Assembly (NCBI GenBank): GCA_023415545.1
Contig: JAEZKJ010000023.1
Coordinates: 1 to 24,214, forward strand
DNA: 24,214 nucleotides
From: Bacteroidota bacterium
GTDB taxonomy: Bacteria; Bacteroidota; Bacteroidia; Bacteroidales; Bacteroidaceae
Direction of reading: 5' to 3'
Shown here: positions 1 to 8,400 of the stretch, piece after piece
Layout: each line of letters opens with the position of its first letter
How positions within the stretch are numbered: the stretch's first letter is position 1
The notes under the pieces: generated by a model
The model's input: the letters and a program-made list of their open reading frames with translations, nothing else
The model's database searches: none
Told to the model about the DNA's origin: nothing
Translations under genes and position numbers: made by a program

Positions 1-1140
1 TCCTTGATATCCATAATTGTCACTTGGGTTAGGACCTAATGGAAGTAAAAAAGGAGCAGAGGTATTTTCAAAAGAGCGTCCTCTACTATCACCAACTGCA
101 ACAAACATTTCCTGTGTATAATCATTACTTTTAACTCCATTAGCTAATAAAGGAACATCACGGCTTTGATTACCTTGGTATGACAATAAAACTTCGCCTG
201 TTGATGATTTACATATATATGGTGCTGCACCATTATCAGTTGCTAACAAATGCTCCTTTAAAGCATACTCACGTCTTGAGTCTGTATTAGTCACAGTTGA
301 GCCAGCCCAATCTTCACTTATACGAATAATAGAGGGTTGCATCCTATTCTTGTGATTAGCATACCCATTATCTTCAATAGCCACAATTATCTCTTTCGTA
401 TCTGGCAAATGTAAAGCCACCGGCATACCATCTCTAGATTTTGACCTGAAACTCACAATTTCACGAGCTGACCATGTTTTTCCTCCATCAACTGACCTAC
501 ACATACTAATGTTTTGTTCATTTGAAGTTTGGTAATCATTTTCATTAGCAAAATATACCTGAATTTCTCCTGATGGTAACTGTATAGCACATGGTTCCCA
601 ACATCCATTATCAAATAAATGATGAGCATCGTAAACAAAAATTTCGTCACCCCAAGTTGAGCCATTATCAGTACTGATTCTTGCCCTTATACCATACTTT
701 AAATTAGTGTTATCGTTAGGTTGTACCGGACGTGGATTATATGTAAGCAATAAATTGCCATTTTTTAACTTCAATATTTCAGGTACCGACATGGTTATAA
801 CACCTTTCTGTGTCGCAGCAATAATTCTTGAAGCAGACCATGTTGCTCCTCTATCACTACTAGTTGAGAACTGTACCCCATTTGGTCCACCCGCAACTGC
901 TACGAGGTTATCTTTACTGATTTCGATAACTCGTGAATAATTTCCATTGCTAAATATCTTTGTTAGTGAAGATCTATCCCAAGCTATTCTTGAACGAGTA
1001 GGTATAACTTCTTCATCCTCATCTCCTGGGGTTACTACAGGAGGATTTTCTGGATCCGGAGCATCACTATCACTTGAACATCCAACAAAAGTAAATAGCA
1101 ACAAAAAATACAATAAATTAACTCGTAAATTTATTTTCAT
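1..1140 (-). CDS. Secreted Asp-box beta-propeller lipoprotein, GH93-like exo-arabinanase candidate (3' end cut by window)
   Basis: The minus-strand frame is open from the ATG at 1140 to the left edge: 380 codons, no stop, so the C-terminus is missing. The N-terminus is a lipoprotein signal with lipobox FVGC (Cys21), then an acidic, proline-rich linker. Three Asp boxes are visible at about residues 95-101 (SDRGATW), 156-163 (STDNGSTW) and 216-223 (SVDGGKTW), which indicates a beta-propeller of the sialidase/BNR superfamily. The sialidase RIP motif is absent. Instead WEP (181-183), IQVYFANE (ending at Glu200), RDGMPV (236-241) and VAIED (Glu256) resemble, from memory, the conserved blocks of GH93 exo-arabinanases, with Glu200 and Glu256 as candidate catalytic acids. 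Its ATG overlaps the stop of the upstream GH43 gene (ATGA), so translation is probably coupled. The propeller assignment is firm. GH93 is an inference; a divergent sialidase-like hydrolase or lectin is possible. Confidence 0.72.
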   Translation of the reverse strand, partial: MKINLRVNLLYFLLLFTFVGCSSDSDAPDPENPPVVTPGDEDEEVIPTRSRIAWDRSSLTKIFSNGNYSRVIEISKDNLVAVAGGPNGVQFSTSSDRGATWSASRIIAATQKGVITMSVPEILKLKNGNLLLTYNPRPVQPNDNTNLKYGIRARISTDNGSTWGDEIFVYDAHHLFDNGCWEPCAIQLPSGEIQVYFANENDYQTSNEQNISMCRSVDGGKTWSAREIVSFRSKSRDGMPVALHLPDTKEIIVAIEDNGYANHKNRMQPSIIRISEDWAGSTVTNTDSRREYALKEHLLATDNGAAPYICKSSTGEVLLSYQGNQSRDVPLLANGVKSNDYTQEMFVAVGDSRGRSFENTSAPFLLPLGPNPSDNYGYQG

Positions 1141-2093
1141 TTTAATACAGGTTTAATGACATTTTTACCAGCGCTTATTATATATATATCTTTACTCTTA
1201 TCAAATTTAAAGTTTAGAGGAACAATTCTTGTTCTACGGCGAGTAACTTCTGTTTTTGAATTATGAACATGGAATACATAATAGTATTGTCCATCTAAAC
1301 CTTTAAATAAGTCACCATGACCCGATCCATTTTCACCAACAATAGAACGATGTATAATAGGATTACCTTCGTATTTTTTCCATGGACCCTTTGGAGACGG
1401 AGCAACAGCATAGCCTACTGCATAATCTATATTACGGAAGTGATTTGCTGAATATATCATATAATACAATCCATCTTTCTTGAATACAGTAGGGCCTTCC
1501 ATAACTGGATTAGATTTATAATTAGGAGTATCTTCCCAATCTTGAGTGCAGTCAAAACATTTCTTTAATGTTCCTTCGATAATTTTTCCTTTATTTATAT
1601 CAAATTCAGCAACCCATATATAATTACCTTTTTTAAATCTGACATGATATAAATAATATTTACCATCCTCATCTTTAAACAAGAAAGAGTCTATATTCTT
1701 TTCACTATTATCAATTGCCTTAACTTCCTTTTGTAAATATGGACCGGAAATTTTATCGCTTGAAGCTAAAACTGTTTGTTCATTTGCAGTATAGGTTATA
1801 CAATACTTACCATTTTCTTTAAATATCTGTGGAGCCCAGAAATTAATAGTTCCAAAAGTTTTACTTCCACCTTTTAAAATAAGATTTGAATCTTTAGTCT
1901 CAATCTCCTTCCAGTTTTTTAAGTCTGTTGACTCTAACATAGTGAAGCCTAAAGGTTCAATATTACGTGTACCAGTCATATAATACTTACCATTTTCAAC
2001 AAAAACAGTTGGATCAGCAAAGAAAATTTCGTTATCTTGAGAGTAACCAATAGCTGAAAATAAAGTCAGAAAAAGGAATAATATTTTTTTCAT
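1137..2093 (-). CDS. Secreted glycoside hydrolase family 43 (arabinofuranosidase/xylosidase-type)
   Basis: This 318-residue protein has a Sec signal peptide (MKKILFLFLTLFSAIGYSQ) and a single five-bladed GH43 propeller, with no obvious extra binding module. The catalytic triad is readable: Asp27 in ADPTV (general base), Asp135 in IDSFLFKDEDGKYYL (pKa modulator) and Glu199 in VMEGPTVF (general acid). His259 in GSGHGDLF matches the metal-coordinating histidine at the propeller centre. GH43 enzymes usually remove alpha-L-arabinofuranosyl or beta-D-xylosyl groups; some act on galactose. The exact subfamily cannot be decided by eye. It lies 23 bp downstream of a sulfatase and overlaps the next gene by 4 bp. 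With the GH93-like neighbour, arabinose-containing glycan is the most economical substrate, but that is inference. Confidence 0.87.
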   Translation of the reverse strand: MKKILFLFLTLFSAIGYSQDNEIFFADPTVFVENGKYYMTGTRNIEPLGFTMLESTDLKNWKEIETKDSNLILKGGSKTFGTINFWAPQIFKENGKYCITYTANEQTVLASSDKISGPYLQKEVKAIDNSEKNIDSFLFKDEDGKYYLYHVRFKKGNYIWVAEFDINKGKIIEGTLKKCFDCTQDWEDTPNYKSNPVMEGPTVFKKDGLYYMIYSANHFRNIDYAVGYAVAPSPKGPWKKYEGNPIIHRSIVGENGSGHGDLFKGLDGQYYYVFHVHNSKTEVTRRRTRIVPLNFKFDKSKDIYIISAGKNVIKPVLK

Positions 2094-2116
2094 ATTTTTA
2101 TGTGTTTTGTTTAAAA

Positions 2117-3478
2117 TTATTTTTGTCTATTAGGCATTCTTTCAAATGCTTTCAATTCGGTTTCTTGTCCTAAATCACCACACTCCTTCATCCATTGCGC
2201 CAATGCAGTTGATAGCTCTTTTATTTTAGAATCATAAACTTTATCATCGGCCAAATTATTTTGACAATATGGATCATTCATTACATCGTAAAGCTCTTTT
2301 TTGGGACGATATTGATATCTTGTAACAAGTTCCTTCGCTTTAGAATTACTTGAAGCCAACTCTTTCCATTTTTTATACAAAGGAGTAGATGTCTCAGCAC
2401 AATTAAACTCTACTTCAGGAGTAAAATTCAATATAAATCTGTATCGCCCATCATAAACAGAACGTACACCATAATAATCAGAGCCTTTATTAATACCTCT
2501 TGTAGTTTGTAAAGAATAAGTATACTTTTTATGTTTATCAGTTTTCCCCAATAACACATTTTTAAAGCTTTTACCATCCAACTTAGAAACAGGTTTTCCA
2601 CCTGCAATATCTATAAACGTTGGTAGGATATCTACATATTCCACTATAGCGTTACTTACTGTATTAGGTTTTATTTTTTTAGGCCATCTAACTATACATC
2701 CTGAATGAACTCCTATATCATAACAAGTCCATTTAGCAAAGGGGAAAGAATTACCTTGTTCGCTAAGGAAAACGACAACAGTATTATCTTTTTGCTTCTT
2801 TCTATCAATAACCTTCAAAAGCCTGCCAAACTCGCTATCCATATAATTAACTTCGGCCAAATATTTTGAATATTCTTTACGTGTTTCTTCAATATCCAAA
2901 TATATTGGAGGGAGTTTAAGTTTACGAGGAGGCACCAAACTTCTATCACCTTTATTCCATGGAGTATGAGGTTGATTAGATGCCACTAATAAACAATAAG
3001 GTGTTTTATTCTTTACACAATCCTCAATGAAGTTTTCCAAAGCTTTAAAATCTATATCACCATCCTCAAGAGAAGACGCATAAAGATCAAAGGGGAAGAC
3101 CGATTTAGGATTTATATGTGACTTCCCTACCAGAGCAACTTTATAACCTAATGGATGTAAATGATGTACAATACTTTTAACATCGGGGTTTACAGTAGTA
3201 TGATTAGGATAAGCCCCACTTTTTACAGGCCATATTCCTGTATATAAGTTGTGTCGAGTAGGAGAAGACATTGGTGCAGCTTGATAAGCCTGAGTAAACT
3301 TCATTCCTTCCTTAGCAAAATTATCTATATTAGTTGTTGTAGTATTTTCACTGCCATAACACCTTATATCTTTATAAGTACAATCATCGGCAATAAACAA
3401 CACAAAATTTGGATTTGTAGATGCTTTTGCATATGCATTGACTGCTATCGAACAGAATAGAAATAAATATTTATTCAT
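2117..3478 (-). CDS. Secreted S1-family sulfatase, serine-type, with SEQG in place of SDNG
   Basis: A 453-residue sulfatase of the alkaline phosphatase superfamily, exported by an N-terminal signal (MNKYLFLFCSIAVNAYA). Ser71 in SSPTR is the residue expected to become formylglycine, so maturation needs an anaerobic sulfatase-maturating enzyme (anSME) encoded elsewhere. Metal ligands Asp31-Asp32 are in FIADDCTYKD. Lys119 and His121 in GKSH and His171 in NQPH fit sulfate binding and catalysis. The usual DNG metal motif reads E240-Q241-G, followed by FPFAKWTCYD with Lys249. I recall this arrangement from a heparan-N-sulfatase-like branch of S1 enzymes, so it is probably active, but the ligand change is notable. 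The gene is 31 bp downstream of another sulfatase and 23 bp upstream of the GH43 gene in the same operon. The sulfated sugar it acts on cannot be read from sequence. Confidence 0.88.
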   Translation of the reverse strand: MNKYLFLFCSIAVNAYAKASTNPNFVLFIADDCTYKDIRCYGSENTTTTNIDNFAKEGMKFTQAYQAAPMSSPTRHNLYTGIWPVKSGAYPNHTTVNPDVKSIVHHLHPLGYKVALVGKSHINPKSVFPFDLYASSLEDGDIDFKALENFIEDCVKNKTPYCLLVASNQPHTPWNKGDRSLVPPRKLKLPPIYLDIEETRKEYSKYLAEVNYMDSEFGRLLKVIDRKKQKDNTVVVFLSEQGNSFPFAKWTCYDIGVHSGCIVRWPKKIKPNTVSNAIVEYVDILPTFIDIAGGKPVSKLDGKSFKNVLLGKTDKHKKYTYSLQTTRGINKGSDYYGVRSVYDGRYRFILNFTPEVEFNCAETSTPLYKKWKELASSNSKAKELVTRYQYRPKKELYDVMNDPYCQNNLADDKVYDSKIKELSTALAQWMKECGDLGQETELKAFERMPNRQK

Positions 3479-3509
3479 ATTATCAAGCTTAATTATTTAT
3501 CAAGATAAT

Positions 3510-5111
3510 TTACTGTACGCCATTAGGGAATGGAATAAGAACTTTTGTATCCTCAGCCCATTTATCCCATTTTTTTGTTAGCTTATTTAATATTTTTGGA
3601 GATACAGTAGATAAATTCTTTGATTCTATTCTATCGTTGTCAATATCATAAAGTTCCCAAGTTTTTCCTACTTGATCCCAAACAGCTTTCCAATTTTTCC
3701 ATCTAATAGCTCTGTTTCCTTGATGTTCCCAGTACATATAATCATGGATAGTTTTCTTCTCACCTCGAATAGCAGGCATAATATTTTTACCAACTAAAGG
3801 TTGAATTTTATTACCATCATATTCTTTAGGATATTTTGCTTTTGCAACAGAAATAAGAGTAGGCATGATATCAGGAAGAAAAGCTGGAGTGCGGCACCAT
3901 GTATTTTCTTTCGAAGCAAGACCATTTTTCCAAGTCATAATAAAAGCTGTAGAGATACCACCTTCATATGCTCTTTGCTTATACTTACGGAAAGGAGTAT
4001 TAGAAACTTGTGCCCAAGCTCTTCCGATAGAAGGATGACCACTTATAGCAGGATTATTTATATCTTCCTGTCTTCCTCCACCAAGTTCATTATGTGGCTC
4101 AGCACATGCACCATTATCCGAAAGGAATATTATAAGTGTATTATCGTATTTATTTTTTTCTTTAAGGAAATTCACAAGTCGACCAATGTTATAATCCATT
4201 GCATGCACTTGTGCTGCATAAACAGCCATTCTATAAGCAGTATTATCTTTCTCCTTTTCAGTTAACTGATTCCATGCTCTGTTTTCCCATTCAGCAAAAC
4301 CAAGATTTGAGTCAATAATACCCAATTCCACCATACGGGCATGTTTCTCTTTTCTTACAGCATCCCAACCTTTCTCTCTGTAATATTTATAGAATTTAGC
4401 AATATCTTCATCTTTAGCTTGAAGTGGCCAATGAGGAGCATTATATGCCAAATACAAGAAGAAAGGATTATCATCTTTCTGTTGACCGATAAAACTCATA
4501 GCATTTTCAGTGAACGCATCGGTAGTATAATAAGGAGCATCAGGTGCAGGCAATTTAGTATTATCCAAAGTTAAACCACGTCCTCCCTCTGGGCGGAAAT
4601 AGCTACATGCACCCGCCAATATTCCATAAAATCTTTCAAATCCTCGTTGCAATGGCCATTTTTCTTCTCCATGCATACCTAAATGCCATTTACCAGCCAT
4701 ATAAGTATGATAACCAGCTGATTTCAATACTTCCGCTATAGTTACACATCTTTTGTTAAGTGAACCTCTATATTCAGGAACTGCCCAATCCTTAGGGTCT
4801 TTATCTGTACCTTTATATGGGTCCTCAGACATCCATCCTATACCGGCTTGATGTTGATAAAGACCAGTCATAAGACTTGCACGTGTTGGACAAGAACGTG
4901 AAGTATTATAAAATTGTGTCATTCGCACACCATTAGTAGCTAATTCATCAATGTTAGGAGTTAAAATATCACCACCATAACATCCTATATCCGAATAGCC
5001 CATATCGTCAGCTAAAATCAAAACAATATTTGGCCTATCTTGTGAAAATAAATTCACTGAACTTGATAAGGCTGCAAACGAAACTATACTGAAAGATAAA
5101 TACCTTTTCAT
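3510..5111 (-). CDS. Secreted arylsulfatase-type S1 sulfatase, serine-type
   Basis: This 533-residue sulfatase has a signal peptide ending near residue 24 (FSQ) and the full S1 motif set. Metal ligands Asp35-Asp36 lie in LILADDMGYSDIGCYGG. Ser73 of SCPTR is the formylglycine precursor; the cysteine beside it is not the modified residue. GKWHLG (Lys141, His143), APHWP (His227) and SDNG (331-334) complete the active site. The long insertion between about residues 230 and 300 and the C-terminal subdomain resemble arylsulfatase A/B-type enzymes, and I recall this pattern from SulfAtlas S1_4, though the subfamily call is tentative. It starts 3 bp after the aldose epimerase stop, so the two are co-transcribed. 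It probably removes ester sulfate from galactose- or arabinose-type residues before the hydrolases act; the substrate is inferred. Confidence 0.9.
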   Translation of the reverse strand: MKRYLSFSIVSFAALSSSVNLFSQDRPNIVLILADDMGYSDIGCYGGDILTPNIDELATNGVRMTQFYNTSRSCPTRASLMTGLYQHQAGIGWMSEDPYKGTDKDPKDWAVPEYRGSLNKRCVTIAEVLKSAGYHTYMAGKWHLGMHGEEKWPLQRGFERFYGILAGACSYFRPEGGRGLTLDNTKLPAPDAPYYTTDAFTENAMSFIGQQKDDNPFFLYLAYNAPHWPLQAKDEDIAKFYKYYREKGWDAVRKEKHARMVELGIIDSNLGFAEWENRAWNQLTEKEKDNTAYRMAVYAAQVHAMDYNIGRLVNFLKEKNKYDNTLIIFLSDNGACAEPHNELGGGRQEDINNPAISGHPSIGRAWAQVSNTPFRKYKQRAYEGGISTAFIMTWKNGLASKENTWCRTPAFLPDIMPTLISVAKAKYPKEYDGNKIQPLVGKNIMPAIRGEKKTIHDYMYWEHQGNRAIRWKNWKAVWDQVGKTWELYDIDNDRIESKNLSTVSPKILNKLTKKWDKWAEDTKVLIPFPNGVQ

Positions 5112-5114
5112 AAA

Positions 5115-6242
5115 TTATTTAGTTTGAAATTTATATACACAAATATGATTATATGTTTTACCCGGCTCAAGAATAGTAGAAGGGAAAGCCTCCTGATTAG
5201 GTGAATCAGGGAAATGCTGTGTTTCCAAAGCCAACGATTCACGATATTTGTAAGGTTTACCTGATTTTCCTAAAGTTTCCCCATCAAAGAAGTTACCACC
5301 ATAGAACTGTAATCCAGGTTCTGTGGTCAATATTTCCATAAATCGTCCATTAGAAGGTTCATAAACAGAAGCTATAAGTTCAAGATCGGATTCAGTTTTA
5401 CGAGAAAGTACAAAGTTGTGATCATAGCCTAAACAGTTGTCGAACTGCTCATTCTTTTCATCTAAACGAGAGCCTATAGGCAAAGGATTGCGGAAATCAA
5501 AAGGAGTACCGGTAACATCAGCCAGTTCACCTGTTGGTATCAACACTTTGTTTACAGGAGTATATTGATCAGCTGCTATATAAAGTTCGTGAGTATTGAT
5601 TGTACCGTTTCCTTCACCTTTTAGATTAAAGAATGAATGATGTGTTAGGTTTACCGGAGTAGCCTTGTCGGTTGTAGCTGAATATTCGATACGGAATTCA
5701 TTCTCTTGAGTCAACTGATATGACATCTTTACAGAAAGGTTTCCTGGGAATCCTTCTTCCATATCTTTAGATAGATAAGAGAAAAGAATATAATCTTTTG
5801 CCACAGAATCTACATCCCATACAACCATATCGAAACCTTTGTCACCACCATGAAGACACTGGCCATTATTATAAGTGGAAAGAGTATATTCCTTGCCATC
5901 GAGTGTAAATTTTCCATCAGCTATACGATTACCATATCTACCGATTGTTGATCCAAGGAATCGTTCGCCTGTATTGTTTACATATCTATCGATATTTTCA
6001 TAACCAAGTACGATATCGTCAAAGTTTCCTAAACGATCGGGAGTAAACAATGTAACTACACGACAACCGAAATTTGTAACTTGCATTGTCAATCCATTAT
6101 CGTTTGTCAATGTATACAAGTCGACCGGTTTATCATCTATAGTTGTTTTAAAATTAGCCTCATCAACAAGAGGCAACCGTTTTTCAGTACATGCTGAAAA
6201 TAGTAGAGCAAGTAGTAATGCCGATTGAAAATACTTTTTCAT
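5115..6242 (-). CDS. galM: Aldose 1-epimerase (mutarotase), lipoprotein form
   Basis: A 375-residue GalM-family protein that interconverts alpha and beta anomers of aldoses such as galactose. The N-terminus is a lipoprotein signal with lipobox FSAC (Cys18), so it is placed in a membrane outside the cytoplasm rather than acting as a cytosolic Leloir enzyme. Family motifs run in order: GSTIGRYGNRIADGKF, CLHGGDKGFD, the catalytic histidine in LTHHSFFNLKG, and the catalytic glutamate in LALETQHFPDSPN near the C-terminus. Length is normal. It is the first gene of the operon and is preceded by a perfect -7 box. Extracellular mutarotases are common in Bacteroidetes polysaccharide loci and may speed uptake of released sugars. 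Family assignment is secure; its sugar preference is not. Confidence 0.9.
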   Translation of the reverse strand: MKKYFQSALLLALLFSACTEKRLPLVDEANFKTTIDDKPVDLYTLTNDNGLTMQVTNFGCRVVTLFTPDRLGNFDDIVLGYENIDRYVNNTGERFLGSTIGRYGNRIADGKFTLDGKEYTLSTYNNGQCLHGGDKGFDMVVWDVDSVAKDYILFSYLSKDMEEGFPGNLSVKMSYQLTQENEFRIEYSATTDKATPVNLTHHSFFNLKGEGNGTINTHELYIAADQYTPVNKVLIPTGELADVTGTPFDFRNPLPIGSRLDEKNEQFDNCLGYDHNFVLSRKTESDLELIASVYEPSNGRFMEILTTEPGLQFYGGNFFDGETLGKSGKPYKYRESLALETQHFPDSPNQEAFPSTILEPGKTYNHICVYKFQTK

Positions 6243-6265
6243 ATTTTGTCATTTTTAGTATAATA

Positions 6266-6273
6266 CAAATTTA
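6266..6273 (-). promoter_or_regulatory. -7 promoter box of the galM–sulfatase–sulfatase–GH43–GH93 operon
   Basis: On the minus strand this reads TAAATTTG, an exact match to the Bacteroidetes -7 consensus TAnnTTTG, about 24 bp upstream of the galM ATG. No clear TTTG -33 element stands 19-20 bp upstream. If used, the leader would be short, around 15-20 nt. No other good match was seen between here and the upstream sulfatase. Confidence 0.5.
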
Positions 6274-6410
6274 TTTAGGATTAAAGGATTCATTATAGTA
6301 ATATTGTCTATAAACAAGTAAAAATGTTTACACTACATTACTTATAATATTATAAAACGACTTTGATAGACTTAATAAAATATTGCTATTCTATTTATTA
6401 AACCTTTTAT

Positions 6411-6572
6411 ATGAGAAACTAATACCTATGAAAACAGATACCTATGAAAACAGATACTTATGAAAAAATAATAATTATGAAAAACTAATACCTATTTGTG
6501 AAAAACCTACGTGTGAAAAACCTACGTGTGAAAAACCTATGTGTGAAAAATCTATGTGAAAACCAATGAAAA
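6411..6572. repeat. Degenerate tandem repeat, about 10 units of 15-17 bp
   Basis: The units begin ATG/ACG and end CCT. Units 1-5 (6411-6493) are 16-17 bp, of the type ATGAAAACAGATACCT. Units 6-9 (6494-6553) are 15 bp, of the type ACGTGTGAAAAACCT, with two identical copies at 6509-6538. A decayed tenth unit follows. The repeat fills the gap between a sulfatase stop codon and the galM promoter region. Two unit types joined in one array suggest repeated slippage and divergence. On the transcribed (minus) strand it gives a periodic TTTTTCACA run. No function can be assigned. Confidence 0.85.
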
Positions 6573-6587
6573 AATTATATTAACAAA

Positions 6588-8111
6588 CTATTTAAGTGGT
6601 TCCTCTTCTACACTTTCTTTATAATACCCATCTACAATCCTGAAAAAATTTGACTGCATGTTATCCATTATTTCCTTATTTTCAGCAGCCACGTTATTAT
6701 TCTGACTAATATCTTTTGATAAATTAAATAATCCATATTCACCAAGATTTCCTAACTCATTTCCAGTAAGATTTCTTTGAGAACCTTTATATGGAGGTAG
6801 CATAGCCCATTCACCGCTTCTATAAGCTAATCTACCTTGAGCTTCAACCACCAAATCTTTACGTGCTGTCAATGATTTACCTAACAATGCATCAATATGA
6901 TTTTCACTATCAAGATTCTCAGGCAAATTTAAATTCAGCATATCTGCCAATGAAGCCATAATATCTAAATGACATATTAATGCATCCGACTTTATAGGTT
7001 CTATATGTCCTTTCCAATAAACAAAGAACGGAACATGTGTTCCCCCATCAAAAAGACTATACTTTCCACCCCTTAAATCTCCTGTGGGTTTATGTTCACC
7101 GGCAAGTTCAGAAGCTCCATCTTTATAACCATCGTTAAGAACGGGACCATTATCGCTTGAGAAAATTATTATAGTATTTTCTAATATCCCCTCCTTTTCA
7201 AGATGAGAAAGTAATTCGCCTACACACCAATCGGCTTCTACTATCGCATCACCTCTTGGCCCCATTGTAGTTTTACCAACAAATCTTTGGTGAGGAGCAC
7301 GAGGGACATGAGGCTGATGTAACCCATAATAGAGGAAAAATGGTTCATCTTTATGCTCTGTAATATAATTTTTGACCTTACCTACAAAATAATCAGCCAT
7401 GTCCTCATCTTTCCATAAAGCACTTTTACCACCTTTCATATAACCTATACGTGGAATGCCGTTTACTATGGAATTATTATGTCCATGCGCCCATTGCATT
7501 TTCAACATTTCGGGGTTTGAAATAGCTGTAGGCTCACCTTCAAAATTATTATTGTAATCAACAAATATTGGATCTGTCGGATCGAGACCCACAACATCCC
7601 CATTCTCAACATATACCGTCGGTACTCGGTCATTTGTTGCTGCGATTAAAGAAGAATATTGAAATCCTATTTCTTTTGCTCCAGGTTTTACTGTTTTATT
7701 CCAGTCAACATTTCCATTACCCATCCCTAAATGCCATTTACCTATTGCACCAGTAGCATATCCAGCCGACAGCATCATTTTTGGCAGGGTAAATTGATTT
7801 TCATTTATTATTAGTGGAGCATCACCAGGAAGAATTTTTGCATCTTTATTTTTCCAAGGATACATTCCTGTCATAAGTGCATATCGACTAGGAGTAGAAG
7901 TTGCTGAAGTAGCATAACCGTTAGTGAAACATACTCCTTCATTTGCAAGGCGGTCAATATTAGGCGTTGAAATAGTTTTTGACCCGTAGGCACTAACATC
8001 TCCAAAACCTAAATCATCTGCCAATACTACTATAACATTTGGCTTGTTATCGTTTATTTGTGTACATCCTGCAAGAAAAAATGCGGAACCTATAGCTAAT
8101 ATGTTTTTCAT
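6588..8111 (-). CDS. S1-family sulfatase, lipoprotein, serine-type
   Basis: This 507-residue sulfatase has a lipoprotein signal with lipobox LAGC (Cys16), unlike the two soluble-secreted sulfatases downstream. All S1 active-site elements are present: Asp32-Asp33 in VLADDLGFGD, Ser72 of STPSR as formylglycine precursor, GKWHLGMG (Lys125, His127), LHQPHVP (His268) and SDNG (319-322). Maturation requires an anSME, which is not in the window. The gene is separated from the galM operon by 345 bp containing a minisatellite and a promoter, so it is probably a separate transcription unit with a related job. Upstream, a one-mismatch -7 box (TAATTTTA, minus strand, 8138-8145) could serve it. S1 subfamily and substrate cannot be fixed by eye. 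Confidence 0.9.
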   Translation of the reverse strand: MKNILAIGSAFFLAGCTQINDNKPNVIVVLADDLGFGDVSAYGSKTISTPNIDRLANEGVCFTNGYATSATSTPSRYALMTGMYPWKNKDAKILPGDAPLIINENQFTLPKMMLSAGYATGAIGKWHLGMGNGNVDWNKTVKPGAKEIGFQYSSLIAATNDRVPTVYVENGDVVGLDPTDPIFVDYNNNFEGEPTAISNPEMLKMQWAHGHNNSIVNGIPRIGYMKGGKSALWKDEDMADYFVGKVKNYITEHKDEPFFLYYGLHQPHVPRAPHQRFVGKTTMGPRGDAIVEADWCVGELLSHLEKEGILENTIIIFSSDNGPVLNDGYKDGASELAGEHKPTGDLRGGKYSLFDGGTHVPFFVYWKGHIEPIKSDALICHLDIMASLADMLNLNLPENLDSENHIDALLGKSLTARKDLVVEAQGRLAYRSGEWAMLPPYKGSQRNLTGNELGNLGEYGLFNLSKDISQNNNVAAENKEIMDNMQSNFFRIVDGYYKESVEEEPLK

Positions 8112-8400
8112 AATATTTTGTTGTGTTTTTACAAGTGTAAAATTATGACATTAATCATACTATAAGTAGCAAAAAAAAACTCAAAATAAGTACTATTGTT
8201 CACAAATTCCATCTTCAAACATAGACTGAGATAATAAAAATAGTTTAAGTCAACAAAACAAAAAAGTATATATCTGAATCAGTAAAAGAGATAGGATTCA
8301 GAACTTTTTCGAGTAAAATTGGTTAGGATTAAAGAAACAAACTGTAAACTCTTTCCAGTACACATCAATTTACTTGAATAATTGTTTAAAATGAGTTGGT

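Larger units (their letters stand above)
6243..6587. other. 345 bp intergenic spacer holding the galM promoter and a minisatellite
   Basis: There is no convincing gene here. From the galM side it contains the -7 box, about 130 bp of plain AT-rich sequence, and then the degenerate tandem repeat that reaches almost to the stop codon of the upstream sulfatase gene. I saw no clear hairpin terminator for that sulfatase gene. Short open frames through the repeat (for example repeated TCEKP on the plus strand) exist only because the period is often 15 bp; none has a credible start context. Confidence 0.6.

Noticed and set aside
453..1156. Short open frames at 453-665 (minus), 707-940 and 947-1156 (plus)
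   Set aside because: All lie over the long uninterrupted minus-strand frame of the Asp-box lipoprotein (1-1140), which has a signal peptide and repeated motifs. They are shadows.
6477..6572. Small protein encoded by the minisatellite (repeated TCEKP or VKNLR)
   Set aside because: Frames stay open only because part of the repeat has a period divisible by three. There is no start context, the 16-17 bp units break the frame, and several frames are equally open.
6411..6572. CRISPR array
   Set aside because: Units are 15-17 bp and directly abutting, with no unique spacers and no cas genes nearby.
8273..8302. TCTGAATC/GATTCAGA inverted repeat as a terminator
   Set aside because: The stem is only 8 bp, AT-rich, with a 14 nt loop and a weak T run, and it lies upstream of two divergent genes where no transcript is expected to end.
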